Below, one piece after another: positions 6,592-14,614 of a stretch of DNA of 22,099 nt. Each line of letters starts with the position of its first letter. The first letter of the stretch is position 1. The translations under genes were made by a program, and so were the position numbers. Under the pieces are notes generated by a model. It was not told the origin of the DNA. It saw nothing but the letters and a program-made list of their open reading frames with translations, and made no database searches. The DNA comes from a virus: positions 1 through 22,099 of IMG/VR virus record IMGVR_UViG_3300028283_000038; one strand, written 5' to 3'.

Positions 6592-7788
6592 ATGGATTTA
6601 AATCAACTTATTGAACAGCGTAAAGTTAAACTTTCAGAAATTGAAGGAATACTTAGTAAAGCGAAACTTGAAAGCCGTGAAATGTTTACAAGTGAAAATG
6701 AAAAATTCAACACTATTAATGTAGAAATTGAAAACATTGATAAACAGATTATAGGAAAACAAAAAGTAGTAATAACAAATAATAAAATAAATATAAAAGA
6801 AAATAGAACAATGGAAAAAAATAAATTTAGTTTGCTTTCAAGTATAAGAGATTATGTTGAAGGTCGCGGAACTTCTGAAGCAACACTTGAAATGTTGGAA
6901 GCAGGTAAACAAGATATGGTGAAAGCTGGGCTCTCAAGCCGTGGTCAAATTATATTACCTTTTGAAAACAGAGCAATTGTAAACGCTACAACCGCTGGAC
7001 AAGGTGAATACGCAATCGCAGAACAGAAACTTGATATGATTGGTGCTTTACGTGGTAATCTTGTGGCCGTTAAAGCAGGTGCAACTTTGTTATCAGGATT
7101 AAAAGGAACTGTGTCAATTCCTGTATACGCTGGGACATCCTCAGCATGGAAGGGTGAAAACGTTACCGCAGTTGATGGTGCTGGTGCTTTCACTGAAGTT
7201 ACTTTGGCCCCAAAGCGAATTACAACTATTCTCGATATATCTAAAATGTTCTTGAATCAAGATACAACTGGTGCTGAATCATTGTTAATGTCAGATTTAA
7301 CATCAAGTATTCTTTCAACATTGGAAAGCGCAATTTTCAGTACATTCACAGGTGACACAGCACAGCCAGCAGGTATATTAAATGGTATGTCAAATACATT
7401 TTCAGGAAAAACATCATTTGCTGGAATCGTATCTTTAGAATCTGCTGTTGATACATCAAACGCATTAACTGGAAATCTTGCTTATATTACTACACCTTCA
7501 TTACGTGGTGTTGGAAAAACAACTGCAAAAGCATCTAATGGTGGTACATTCGTTGTCGAAGGAAATACCGCAAATGGGTATCCGATTTATAGTACTTCAC
7601 ATATGGCTGATGGAAAAGCAATCTTTGCTAACTGGGCTGATTTGATTATTGGTAACTGGGGTTCTATTGACATCACTGTTGACCCTTATACACAGGCTCA
7701 TCTTGGAGTTGTAAGATTAGTAGTTAATACTTATTTCAACTTCGCAAAAAGACGTGATGTTTCTTTTGCACTCGCAACCGCTTACTAA
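6592..7788 (+). CDS. Major capsid protein (HK97 fold)
   Basis: 398 aa. Residues 1-70 form a charged coiled-coil delta domain (MDLNQLIEQRKVKLSEIEGIL ... IENIDKQIIGKQK), which acts as scaffold and is removed by the protease. The Phage_capsid domain follows, with LPFENRAIVNATTAGQGEYAIAEQKL, the SIPVYAGTSSAWKGENVTA segment typical of HK97-type proteins, LTSSILSTLESAIFSTFTGDTAQPAGIL, and a C-terminal IGNWGSIDITVDPYTQAHLGVVRLVVNTYFNFAKRRDVSFA. An in-frame ATG near codon 73 (MEKNKFSLLSSIRDYVEG) lies close to the probable delta-domain cleavage point; I regard it as internal, not as the start. The gene is flanked by its own promoter motif and an intrinsic terminator, consistent with very high expression. 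Confidence 0.96.
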   Translation: MDLNQLIEQRKVKLSEIEGILSKAKLESREMFTSENEKFNTINVEIENIDKQIIGKQKVVITNNKINIKENRTMEKNKFSLLSSIRDYVEGRGTSEATLEMLEAGKQDMVKAGLSSRGQIILPFENRAIVNATTAGQGEYAIAEQKLDMIGALRGNLVAVKAGATLLSGLKGTVSIPVYAGTSSAWKGENVTAVDGAGAFTEVTLAPKRITTILDISKMFLNQDTTGAESLLMSDLTSSILSTLESAIFSTFTGDTAQPAGILNGMSNTFSGKTSFAGIVSLESAVDTSNALTGNLAYITTPSLRGVGKTTAKASNGGTFVVEGNTANGYPIYSTSHMADGKAIFANWADLIIGNWGSIDITVDPYTQAHLGVVRLVVNTYFNFAKRRDVSFALATAY

Positions 7789-7810
7789 TCTTAACTGATA
7801 AATAATATTG

Positions 7811-7843
7811 AACCATCGAGAATTAAATCTTGGTGGTTTTTTT
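7811..7843 (+). terminator. Intrinsic terminator after major capsid gene
   Basis: AACCATCGAG (7811-7820), loop AATTAAAT, CTTGGTGGTT (7829-7838) and then a T run to 7843. The stem is 10 bp with two G-U pairs. It lies 23 nt after the capsid stop and just before a new promoter motif. Confidence 0.8.
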
Positions 7844-7855
7844 ATTTCAAATAAG

Positions 7856-7867
7856 GCGTATTTAAAA
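7856..7867 (+). promoter_or_regulatory. Late-class promoter motif GCGTATTTAAAA before connector genes
   Basis: Located 13 nt after the capsid terminator. TATTTA begins 19 nt before the ATG at 7878. It would restart transcription for the head-tail connector cluster. Confidence 0.6.
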
Positions 7868-7877
7868 GAAAGCAAAT

Positions 7878-8183
7878 ATGAATACTATATTGGATTTAAA
7901 GCGACAACTGAACATTGAAAGTACATATACAGATGAAGACACTTCATTACAATTATATCTTGATGTTGCTGAAGCATCTGTATTATCAGAATTGAATTTA
8001 TATACAGGTACTACATCAGGATATACAGGAACATATCAACCTGTAATGTTGAAACAAGCGGTATTGTTATTCGCTGCACATCTGTACACAACCAGACAAA
8101 TAGTTTCATTTGGTCAGGCTTACAAAATTCCATACACATATCAATATTTAATAAACCCTTATAAAGATTATACTATTGCATAA
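7878..8183 (+). CDS. Head-tail connector (HK97 gp6-like adaptor)
   Basis: 101 aa. MNTILDLKRQLNIESTYTDEDTSLQLYLDVAEASVLSEL followed by a helix with MLKQAVLLFAAHLYTTRQ is the helical pattern of the gp6-like head-tail connector family (DLKxxLrI...tDeD..l..yl..A). The final segment, QAYKIPYTYQYLINPYKDY, matches the usual end of these proteins. The protein forms a ring under the portal and joins head to tail. It is the first gene after the capsid terminator. Its TAA (8181-8183) overlaps the next ATG by one base. Confidence 0.85.
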   Translation: MNTILDLKRQLNIESTYTDEDTSLQLYLDVAEASVLSELNLYTGTTSGYTGTYQPVMLKQAVLLFAAHLYTTRQIVSFGQAYKIPYTYQYLINPYKDYTIA

Positions 8184-8500
8184 TGATTTGGGGTAATTTG
8201 AGATATAATATCATAGTAAAAAGTTTATCATCAACCAGAGATACAAACAATGGTTCTGCTGTTGATGTGTATGTACCTAAGTACAATTTGAAGGCTGGTA
8301 TAAAATCAAGTACAGGTTCAAGAGTTATAAACAACAGCGAAATTTTCAACACTAACACAATCACTTTTACAACTCATTACAGGAGTGTAATTGATACCGA
8401 TAGAATAGAATTCAATGGTTATGATTATAAGATAATGATGGTTGGTGAAATTGGCTGGCGTGAAGGTCTGGAAATAATTTGTGAAAAGATAAACGAGTAA
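8183..8500 (+). CDS. Head closure / head-tail joining protein
   Basis: 105 aa. MIWGNLRYNIIVKSLSSTRDTNNG, then WREGLEIICEKINE at the end with RSVIDTDRIEFNGYDYKIMMVGEIGWREG before it. This matches the Phage_H_T_join / SPP1 gp16-like pattern, in which a small beta barrel carries '...I...DRI.ywG..Y.I..v...g.re.lei.a'. Such proteins plug the connector after packaging and dock the tail. Start and stop are coupled to the neighbours (1-nt overlap upstream, 7-nt gap downstream). The family call rests on order in the cluster and this sequence pattern. Confidence 0.75.
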   Translation: MIWGNLRYNIIVKSLSSTRDTNNGSAVDVYVPKYNLKAGIKSSTGSRVINNSEIFNTNTITFTTHYRSVIDTDRIEFNGYDYKIMMVGEIGWREGLEIICEKINE

Positions 8501-8507
8501 TCGAGTA

Positions 8508-8987
8508 ATGGAAACTGATTCAAAAATAAGATTAATCAATGATAAGGAACTGATGGCGTTGTTTGATGAACTTATTCCAAGTGTTCAAAATAAGATAATT
8601 GTTAATGGTTTAAAATCTGCGGCTAGTATAATAACCAAACAAGCCAAACAGAATTTCAAAGGAACAAAGAAGAACAAAAGTAAAACAGGGTACAAAGATT
8701 TAAATAGTAGTTTCAAAATTAAACCAATGAACAAAGAACTTGGTGTAATTGCAGGTATGCAACACCGCGAAGGTTATAAATACAGATTCTTGAACTATGG
8801 TACTGAACAAAGAAGTTATAAAACAAAGAAGGGTAAACAACATGATATAGGTAAAATTGTTGGTAGTAATTTCTTCACTGATGCGGTGAATAGTAAGAAA
8901 GAAGAAGCAAACAAGAATATCCAAGATGAAATTGTAAAATCAATGAATAAGACGGTGAATAAGTGGAACAAGAAATATAAGATGTAA
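8508..8987 (+). CDS. HK97 gp10-like tail component / neck protein
   Basis: 159 aa. The order in the cluster (connector, closure, gp10-like, tail terminator) and the sequence both fit the HK97-gp10 family. An N-terminal helical region (LMALFDELIPSVQNKIIVNGLKSAASIITKQAKQNF) is followed by a central GVIAGMQHREGYKYRFLNYGTEQRSYK, where 'FLNYGT' corresponds to the family's 'fleyGT' motif. A final amphipathic helix contains FFTDAVNSKKEEANKNIQDEIVKSMNK. The protein is very basic. It is thought to act at the neck during tail attachment. Its stop overlaps the HNH gene start by one base. Confidence 0.8.
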   Translation: METDSKIRLINDKELMALFDELIPSVQNKIIVNGLKSAASIITKQAKQNFKGTKKNKSKTGYKDLNSSFKIKPMNKELGVIAGMQHREGYKYRFLNYGTEQRSYKTKKGKQHDIGKIVGSNFFTDAVNSKKEEANKNIQDEIVKSMNKTVNKWNKKYKM

Positions 8988-9319
8988 TGTGCCCGACTAT
9001 CCAACTAAGATTTTCAGATAAGAAAAAAATAATAACACCAAAGATAAATAACCTGAATCATTCAGCGGTTTACAACACAACTACATGGCGAGAATTACGA
9101 TTATATTATTTATCAAAAAATCCATTGTGTGAAATTTGTAAAGAGAATGATAAAATAACACTGTCTCAAGAGGTACATCATAAGATTCAGATTAGTACAG
9201 GAAAAACAAAAGAAGAAAAGCAAGAAATCGGATTCGATATAAACAACTTACAGGCATTATGTACAGAATGTCATAAAAAGATAGATAAAATTAGAACATA
9301 TGGCAATACAACTAAATAA
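8987..9319 (+). CDS. HNH endonuclease
   Basis: 110 aa. The motif order is W34RELRLYYLSKNPLCEIC with zinc ligands C48 and C51, then QEVHHKI with the catalytic His pair H64-H65, then N87 in INNLQ, then LCTECH with C92, C95 and H96. This is a complete HNH nuclease core with its structural zinc site. Phage HNH proteins of this size often assist terminase in cutting packaged DNA, or are free-standing homing enzymes. Most packaging HNH genes sit beside terminase; this one lies inside the connector cluster. It overlaps the gene before by one base and the tail terminator gene by 20 bases. The tight overlap suggests an integrated part of the operon, not a recent insertion. Confidence 0.9.
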   Translation: MCPTIQLRFSDKKKIITPKINNLNHSAVYNTTTWRELRLYYLSKNPLCEICKENDKITLSQEVHHKIQISTGKTKEEKQEIGFDINNLQALCTECHKKIDKIRTYGNTTK

Positions 9320-9680
9320 CGCAGTATATACGCTTTTAGCATCATATACAGGACTTACAGCCATAGTTGGTACAAATGTATTTCCGATAATCGCACCGAA
9401 TGAAACACCATTACCATTCATTGTAATTGAAAGGGATTTTACAACCAACTATACAAAAGATTATGTAAGTATGAATGATAGTAATGTTGAAATAACAATA
9501 CTTAGTACTAATTATAATCAGGGTGTACAAATATCAGCACTTGTTGATAATATATTAAATAATTATAAAGGTTCAACCAGTGGAATCAACATTAGAGATT
9601 GCCGTTTAATTAATTGTACAGAAACATATCAAGATGATGCGTTCATTCAAAAATTGATTTACGCCGTGAAAAACAATTAA
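9300..9680 (+). CDS. Tail terminator / tail completion protein (DUF3168-like)
   Basis: 126 aa. MAIQLNNAVYTLLASYTGLTAIVGTNVFPIIAPNETPLPFIVIERD is the classic beginning of gp17-like tail completion proteins (l..l..l..lt..vg.rvyp..ap...plPyvv). TTNYTKDYVSMNDSNVEITILSTNYNQGVQISALVDNIL and a final YQDDAFIQKLIYAVK complete the pattern. The protein caps the tail tube at its head-proximal end and fixes its length with the tape measure. It begins inside the HNH gene (20-nt overlap) and ends before a late promoter motif. Confidence 0.85.
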   Translation: MAIQLNNAVYTLLASYTGLTAIVGTNVFPIIAPNETPLPFIVIERDFTTNYTKDYVSMNDSNVEITILSTNYNQGVQISALVDNILNNYKGSTSGINIRDCRLINCTETYQDDAFIQKLIYAVKNN

Positions 9681-9687
9681 TAAAGAA

Positions 9688-9700
9688 GCGTATTTAAATG
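9688..9700 (+). promoter_or_regulatory. Late-class promoter motif GCGTATTTAAATG before major tail gene
   Basis: A full GCGTATTTAAA match, with a longer A/T-rich leader (44 nt from TATTTA to the ATG at 9735). It is paired with the terminator at 10241-10269. Confidence 0.6.
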
Positions 9701-9734
9701 AAATAATAATAACAGAAATAAATAATATAACAAC

Positions 9735-10205
9735 ATGGGTGCAAATTCAAATCAAATCGTATATGGTGGTGAAATAATGATTTTCCTTAATCCTACTGGA
9801 ACAACTTCAAATGGTTCATATCCAGCCGCATTTAGTACATCAGCAAAATTAACGGTTAATCTTGGTACAAGGGAAATAAGTTCAAAGGATAGTGGCGATT
9901 GGAAAGAATTCGCAGGAGCAAAATTTGAATGGGATGCAAATTCTGAACACTTAATGAGTTTAGCAGGTTTAACTGGAAATACGCTTTCAACTAAACAGGT
10001 GTATACAGCATTTTTAACAAAAACACCTATATTTTTAGCAATGGCAAGTACAACTGGAACTTCACCATCTTGGACAATGGCCAGTTCAAAAATTAATCTT
10101 AGTGGTGCGGCGTTGATAACATCAATGGATTTAAACGCGTCAGATAATGATAATGCAACATACAGTATCAGTTTAAAAGGTTCTGGAACACTTTCAATAT
10201 CTTAA
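9735..10205 (+). CDS. Major tail tube protein
   Basis: 156 aa, a TP901-1-like tail tube subunit. Features are an N-terminal GEIMIFLNPTGTTSNGSYPAAFSTSAKLTVNLGTREISSKDSGDWKEFAGAKFEWDANSEHLMSL, where the 'STSAKL...TREISSKDSGDW' block is typical of the family. The C-terminus, INLSGAALITSMDLNASDNDNATYSISLKGSGTLSIS, matches the usual 'a..tsl..sa..ge.atys.sf.g.G.L'. Subunits stack as hexameric rings around the tape measure. The gene is a monocistronic unit with its own promoter motif and a strong terminator, as expected for one of the two most abundant virion proteins. Confidence 0.92.
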   Translation: MGANSNQIVYGGEIMIFLNPTGTTSNGSYPAAFSTSAKLTVNLGTREISSKDSGDWKEFAGAKFEWDANSEHLMSLAGLTGNTLSTKQVYTAFLTKTPIFLAMASTTGTSPSWTMASSKINLSGAALITSMDLNASDNDNATYSISLKGSGTLSIS

Positions 10206-10240
10206 AGAATTTCTTCTTTTGTTTATCAGGTTTTAGTTTT

Positions 10241-10269
10241 GGGTGTGAATTGTTCACACCCTTTTTTTT
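10241..10269 (+). terminator. Intrinsic terminator after major tail gene
   Basis: GGGTGTGAA (10241-10249), loop TTG, TTCACACCC (10253-10261), then eight T to 10269. A perfect 9-bp stem. Confidence 0.92.
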
Positions 10270-10286
10270 AACTTCTATTTTATATA

Positions 10287-10304
10287 TCGTATTTAGAATA
10301 AACT
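10287..10304 (+). promoter_or_regulatory. Late-class promoter motif variant TCGTATTTAGAATAAACT
   Basis: It follows the major tail terminator, and TATTTA begins 21 nt before the ATG at 10311. Its ATTTAGAATAAACTAT (10291-10306) also occurs at 19797-19812, in the gap before the leftward 183-aa gene's end. Confidence 0.5.
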
Positions 10305-10310
10305 ATTATA

Positions 10311-10625
10311 ATGATAAAAGAAACAACAATTACAATTGGCGATAAAGAATATCTAATTAAAAAATCTTATCGCTCACTATTAGAATTTGAAGAACAAACT
10401 GGAAAAGCAATAACTAGCATGCAAGAGACGCTGAAAGATTTACTGATGTTTTTCTATTGTATAGTAATATCCAACAACAAAACACAATTTAATTTTTATG
10501 AGTTTGTAAATCTTATTGATGAAAATCAAGAAGTGATGGAAAAATTCAATAAATATTTAGTTGATAGTGCAACAACAAATGAAGATTTACCAGTAAAAAA
10601 AAAGAAGGTAAACCAGTCAAAATAA
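10311..10625 (+). CDS. Tail assembly chaperone, short form (gpG-like)
   Basis: 104 aa. ITIGDKEYLIKKSYRSLLEFEEQTGKAI is the usual start of tail assembly chaperones (beta strands, then r.l..feeltGk), followed by DLLMFFYCIVISNNKTQFNFYEFVNLIDENQEVMEKFNKYL. It lies between major tail and tape measure genes, the fixed position of lambda G/GT-type proteins that coat the tape measure during tail assembly. The end of the frame carries nine A residues (10595-10603). A -1 slip there continues into the downstream frame, giving the longer GT-type product. Without the slip the protein ends KKKKVNQSK at TAA 10623-10625. Confidence 0.85.
   Translation: MIKETTITIGDKEYLIKKSYRSLLEFEEQTGKAITSMQETLKDLLMFFYCIVISNNKTQFNFYEFVNLIDENQEVMEKFNKYLVDSATTNEDLPVKKKKVNQSK
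10595..10604 (+). other. Slippery A9-G sequence for -1 ribosomal frameshift
   Basis: GTAAAAAAAAAGAAGG. In frame 0 this reads GTA AAA AAA AAG. A -1 slip on A AAA AAA gives AAA GAA GGT AAA CCA and enters an open frame with no stop until 10946-10948. TGTTGG and CCAACA about 40 nt downstream could form a weak hairpin. Confidence 0.75.
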
Positions 10626-10948
10626 TAGATATATATAAACAGGTTGTTGGCAGGGGTAAGATATCACCAACATATTTTCTTGATGAAATGTCATTACCTG
10701 AAGTTGAAGCAATACTTAAATCAGTATTTGAAGAATATAAAGATAATTGGGAACAAACAAGGTTTATAACTTTTGTTAATGCGGCTTCATCAGGTGCAAA
10801 AGTGAAATCACCAACCGACATAATGAAATTCAGTTGGGAAACTTCAGAGGAAGAAACACAAGAACCAACCGAACAACAGCGATTACAATCTCAATACGAT
10901 TTAATTAATGCGTTTAATTCGCCTGATAAACAGGTGTTCAAACCCTAA
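10604..10948 (+). CDS. Tail assembly chaperone, frameshift extension (T part of gpGT-like)
   Basis: This frame is open from the slippery site to TAA 10946-10948. It begins EGKPVKIIDIYKQVVGRGKISPTYFLDEMSLPEVEAILKSVFEEYKDNWEQTRFITFVNAASS. The pattern 'DEMSLPEVEAIL...W..TRFIT' is typical of the T domain of lambda-like GT proteins, which binds tail tube subunits. An internal ATG at 10688 has no clear ribosome site, and using it would drop the conserved beginning, so I prefer translation by frameshift from 10311. The fusion would be 212 aa. The end is Gln/Glu-rich and probably disordered. Confidence 0.8.
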   Translation, partial: EGKPVKIIDIYKQVVGRGKISPTYFLDEMSLPEVEAILKSVFEEYKDNWEQTRFITFVNAASSGAKVKSPTDIMKFSWETSEEETQEPTEQQRLQSQYDLINAFNSPDKQVFKP

Positions 10949-10968
10949 TTTATTAATACTAATTCAAA

Positions 10969-10981
10969 GCGTATTTAAAAT
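10969..10981 (+). promoter_or_regulatory. Late-class promoter motif GCGTATTTAAAAT before tape measure
   Basis: A full match to GCGTATTTAAA. TATTTA begins 21 nt before the ATG at 10993. Confidence 0.6.
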
Positions 10982-10992
10982 AAAATATTAAC

Positions 10993-12642
10993 ATGGCTAA
11001 ATTTGACCTTCTCACAACGCTTTCATTAAATGCCGCAGGCTTCACACAAGGTATTGACCGAGCGAAAAAAAGTACGCAGGGTTTTCAATCAATGTTAAAA
11101 GGAATTGGTGGAATGGCCGCTGGGTTTTTAACTGTTGGGGCAGCTGTAGAATTCGCAAAGAAAGCAATTGATGCTTCACAAGGTTCAGCCGATAAGTTTG
11201 AAAGAATAATGGGCGGTGTGAATACCACAACTGACAGATTTTTTAACATGATATCAACTGGAGATTTTTCAAACCTTATTGATAATCTAACTAAAGCGGC
11301 AGAAGCAGGAACGGATTACGCCGATGCAATAGATGAAATCAATGAAAGAAAATTAGGTTTAGATTTAGAAGCATCAGTTGTATCGCCATATCAAAAAGAA
11401 CTTGAAGCAACATTCAGAGATAAAGAAAATGACCCAGAAAAAAGACAAGAAGCATTAAATGTATTCAGAAACATTGGAAATGATATTGCAACCAAGGGTA
11501 TTTCTATTGCTAATGCGGCTGTTATTGCACAAGAAAATTTATTAAAAGGTAAAGGTGTGGAAGCGTCAAAATTGAAAGAACTTTTTATGTCTTACAATAC
11601 CAATATTACAACAATTCAAAGTGCTAATGAAAAAACTGCTAAACTAAATGAACTATGGATATTAAGAGAAAGGCTTTTAAAAAATACTAATAGTGTTACA
11701 TATACTGAAGACCTTAAAAGGAATAGGAAAGCATTAGATGATTTTTACGCATCAATGACTGAAGATGAAAAGTATTTTGCTGATTTAATAAGAACAAATG
11801 ATAAGACTAAAGAAACTGATTTAACTAAATATCTAGAAGTTTTAAAACTTCAGGGTAAAGCAGAAGAAGACCTTGCATCAGTTAAAGTTGAAACACTTAA
11901 AATTGGTAACCAAATAACAAAAGCAGTTGAAGAAGAACTTGCCGCAGAACTTGCCGCAACAGAAAAAATAAGTATTTTAAAAGGTCTTAAAAAAACAGAC
12001 ATTAAACAACCTTTTGTAAATGGTGGAAATACTGGACAATTTACGCTTGATGGTTCAACTGTAAAAACAAATGTATCCAATGAATTGGTTAAAATGAATA
12101 CAGATAAAACAATGTCGCAAATAATATATAATAACTCACTTCAAGATGCAATTGTTAAAAATGAAGAACTAGCCGCTGTAGAAGAACGAAAAAATAAAAT
12201 TCTTTTAGATGGTGTATATGCACTTGGTGGAGGTGCTAGTTCGATAAAAGAATATGGTAAACAGGTAATGAATACAATCAGGAGTGTAATTAGTGCATTA
12301 TTGGCTGAAACTATCGCAACAGCAATCGCAAAATCAATGAGGTTCGCAAAAAATCCTTTTATTGGTTTGGCGTTGGGTGCTATTACAGGTGGTTTGGCTG
12401 CTTCTCTATTCAATACAATTGTTCCAGCGTTCGCCAATGGTGGTATATCTTCTGGGGGTATGGCGTTGGTAGGTGAACGAGGCCCAGAATTGGTTAATCT
12501 TCCAAGCGGTTCACAAGTGTTTTCAAATAGTCAATCATCGAGAATGTTTGGTGGCGGTGGTGAAGTGCTGATAAAATTTCAGAATGGTTCATTGGAAGCG
12601 TACATGGATTACAATAATAGAAAATCAAATTCATTTAGATAA
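10993..12642 (+). CDS. Tape measure protein
   Basis: 549 aa. The N-terminus, LLTTLSLNAAGFTQGIDRAKKSTQGFQSMLKGIGGMAAGFLTVGAAVEFAKKAIDAS, is the classic tape measure start, with a hydrophobic Gly/Ala helix at about 36-55. A long helical coiled-coil middle follows (KAEEDLASVKVETLKIGNQITKAVEEELAAELAATEK). A hydrophobic segment, NPFIGLALGAITGGLAASLF, comes near residue 455, then FANGGISSGGMALVGERGPELVNLPSGSQVFSN, the 'GGi...g...vGE.GPE.v.lP.Gs.V' signature of phage tape measures. It sets tail length and leaves the tail during DNA ejection. At about 0.15 nm per residue the tail should be near 80 nm, which is short for a siphovirus. Its stop overlaps the next start by one base. Confidence 0.93.
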   Translation: MAKFDLLTTLSLNAAGFTQGIDRAKKSTQGFQSMLKGIGGMAAGFLTVGAAVEFAKKAIDASQGSADKFERIMGGVNTTTDRFFNMISTGDFSNLIDNLTKAAEAGTDYADAIDEINERKLGLDLEASVVSPYQKELEATFRDKENDPEKRQEALNVFRNIGNDIATKGISIANAAVIAQENLLKGKGVEASKLKELFMSYNTNITTIQSANEKTAKLNELWILRERLLKNTNSVTYTEDLKRNRKALDDFYASMTEDEKYFADLIRTNDKTKETDLTKYLEVLKLQGKAEEDLASVKVETLKIGNQITKAVEEELAAELAATEKISILKGLKKTDIKQPFVNGGNTGQFTLDGSTVKTNVSNELVKMNTDKTMSQIIYNNSLQDAIVKNEELAAVEERKNKILLDGVYALGGGASSIKEYGKQVMNTIRSVISALLAETIATAIAKSMRFAKNPFIGLALGAITGGLAASLFNTIVPAFANGGISSGGMALVGERGPELVNLPSGSQVFSNSQSSRMFGGGGEVLIKFQNGSLEAYMDYNNRKSNSFR

Positions 12643-14612
12643 TGGCGTACGGAATTAAATATAAAACGTCATATATAAGGCGTTCTGGAAATACAACTAC
12701 AATTACAATAAGTGAAAATGGTTATGGTGGTTCTGTTACAACTTTAATAGCAGATGCAAACCCATTGATAATTACAACATCAGGTAATATAAATAACATC
12801 TATGAACCAACTTTAGGTTCTGGGGCTGTTATTAATGTACTGGCTTCACCTTTATCAATGATAAATCTATTTACAACAGACCCACAGAAATATAAAGTAA
12901 TTGTTTACGATGGTACAACAGGTGGAACAATAACATGGCAGGGGTTTATTTCAACAGGTGTATATAATGAAGATTATTCAGTTGGTGGTACACAATTAGT
13001 ACCAATACAAATAACTTGTAATGATGGAATGAAAATTTTAGAATCTATTCATTATAAAAATAATGGTGTTTTATATAGCGGAAATACTCAAATTGGTTCA
13101 CTCATAAATACGATAGTAGGAAAACTTGGAATTACTTTTTCAAATGTATATACATCAATTAATTATACACTGGATGGTACTAATACAAATTTATTTACAG
13201 GACTATCAGTAAACAATGAAAATTATATTGATGAATCAGGTGTTGCAATGAGTTGTAGGGAAGTGTTAAATTCAGTTCTTGGCGGTTTGGGGTTAGTAAT
13301 GTGTTTTAATGGCTCAAATGTAAATGTTATAGACCCGATTAATTTACATACTGCTTCAACTGGCAAAGTATATAGTTTACCATCATTTGTGGAATCATCA
13401 ACAACGCTTGGCGGTTATGTTGATATTTCAGGTACTACATTAGGCTGGTATGAAACAGGAACAAATTTAGATATAGTTGCACAAGTAAATGAAGTAGAAG
13501 TAAGTTATGACCCTTTTAATTATACTTCAATTATTTACGATTTTAATAAAAATATTAGTGGTGCAGGTAGTTGGAGTAATCCCACAGGTTATTTTTTTAA
13601 TAATGGTGTAATGTTTAAAAATTGGTCACAAGCTGAAAGCGGTCATTTTATTGGAGTAAAAGAAACAGCAAATGATACACCTATTTATGCACTTTATTTA
13701 AATAATAGTAATACATCAATAACATATACAAGTAATATTAATTTGAATTCAGATGATACTATAATAGTAAATCTAAGTTTCGATTCATTTTTACAAACAA
13801 AAGAAGTTAGTTCAAACATCTATAAAAGTTCTTCAAGTTTATTTCCTGTTAATGCTTACTTTTTACAATGTAGTATAATGGTTGGTAACCAATACTGGAA
13901 AGATGACCACTGGGAAGCAGGTACAACAGGTAACTATAAACAATTATTAACTGTTAGAGATTGGGAAATATCTGAAGCACAATATGTGGCAAATAAATCA
14001 TCCAGCATTGTTAATGATGTTTGGGAAACAGCAAAGAAATCAGTTCCACTTTCAGGTACAACAGGTGGAAGCTTAACATTTATTATTTATGATTATTGGA
14101 CTGGCACAATGGTTTTTCCTGTTACATATCTTCCAAAAGCATATTTATTAAAAAATTTTAATCTTCAATTTGTTAATCAATACGGTGTTATTATTGAAAA
14201 TACTGGTGTTCTAAAAACTGGTAATATAACAAATAATACAACATATAAAAGTAATAATACAAAAGTAGAATTAAAAAACGGAACGGGTATTTATGGTATT
14301 AGTAGAGGGTCATTTTTAAATACATCAAATAACTCAATTTTAGGTTTATATAGGTCAGGCGATGGAACTATACATAATACAGCCGATTTAATTTTACAAT
14401 CAATTGTTTCACAATATAAACAACCGAGGTTTAAACTTTCTGGTGTTTTAGATGTATCATCATTTTTATATAATATTCAAAATTACCTTATCACTGATAA
14501 TAAATATTTGGTTGGTAAAAGTTTTTATATAACCAGCGGTACTTATAATGATGGTGATGAAAGTATGAATGTTGAAATGTTGGAAATAACGAATACAAGA
14601 GAAACGATTTAA
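12642..14612 (+). CDS. Large tail-tip / baseplate protein (656 aa)
   Basis: It directly follows the tape measure (1-nt overlap), where siphophages encode distal-tail and tail-associated proteins. The N-terminal part, YGIKYKTSYIRRSGNTTTITISENGYGG, and the segment ITWQGFISTGVYNEDYSVGGTQLVPIQITCNDGMKILE resemble the hub-type proteins of Bacteroidota phages, in which a tail-tip ring domain is followed by 'W.Gfi...y.e......v.i.a.DGl..L'. The rest (about 230-656) is rich in Asn, Ser and Thr with many beta-strand-like stretches, suggesting carbohydrate-binding-like domains or receptor contacts. No lytic enzyme motif is seen. Distal tail protein and tail-associated fibre adaptor are both possible; the position is the strongest evidence. 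Confidence 0.65.
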   Translation: MAYGIKYKTSYIRRSGNTTTITISENGYGGSVTTLIADANPLIITTSGNINNIYEPTLGSGAVINVLASPLSMINLFTTDPQKYKVIVYDGTTGGTITWQGFISTGVYNEDYSVGGTQLVPIQITCNDGMKILESIHYKNNGVLYSGNTQIGSLINTIVGKLGITFSNVYTSINYTLDGTNTNLFTGLSVNNENYIDESGVAMSCREVLNSVLGGLGLVMCFNGSNVNVIDPINLHTASTGKVYSLPSFVESSTTLGGYVDISGTTLGWYETGTNLDIVAQVNEVEVSYDPFNYTSIIYDFNKNISGAGSWSNPTGYFFNNGVMFKNWSQAESGHFIGVKETANDTPIYALYLNNSNTSITYTSNINLNSDDTIIVNLSFDSFLQTKEVSSNIYKSSSSLFPVNAYFLQCSIMVGNQYWKDDHWEAGTTGNYKQLLTVRDWEISEAQYVANKSSSIVNDVWETAKKSVPLSGTTGGSLTFIIYDYWTGTMVFPVTYLPKAYLLKNFNLQFVNQYGVIIENTGVLKTGNITNNTTYKSNNTKVELKNGTGIYGISRGSFLNTSNNSILGLYRSGDGTIHNTADLILQSIVSQYKQPRFKLSGVLDVSSFLYNIQNYLITDNKYLVGKSFYITSGTYNDGDESMNVEMLEITNTRETI

Positions 14613-14614
14613 TT

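Noticed and set aside
10688-10948. Independent 86-aa gene starting at ATG 10688
   Set aside because: The frame is open back to the slippery A run and the upstream residues match the T domain, so frameshift fusion explains it better.
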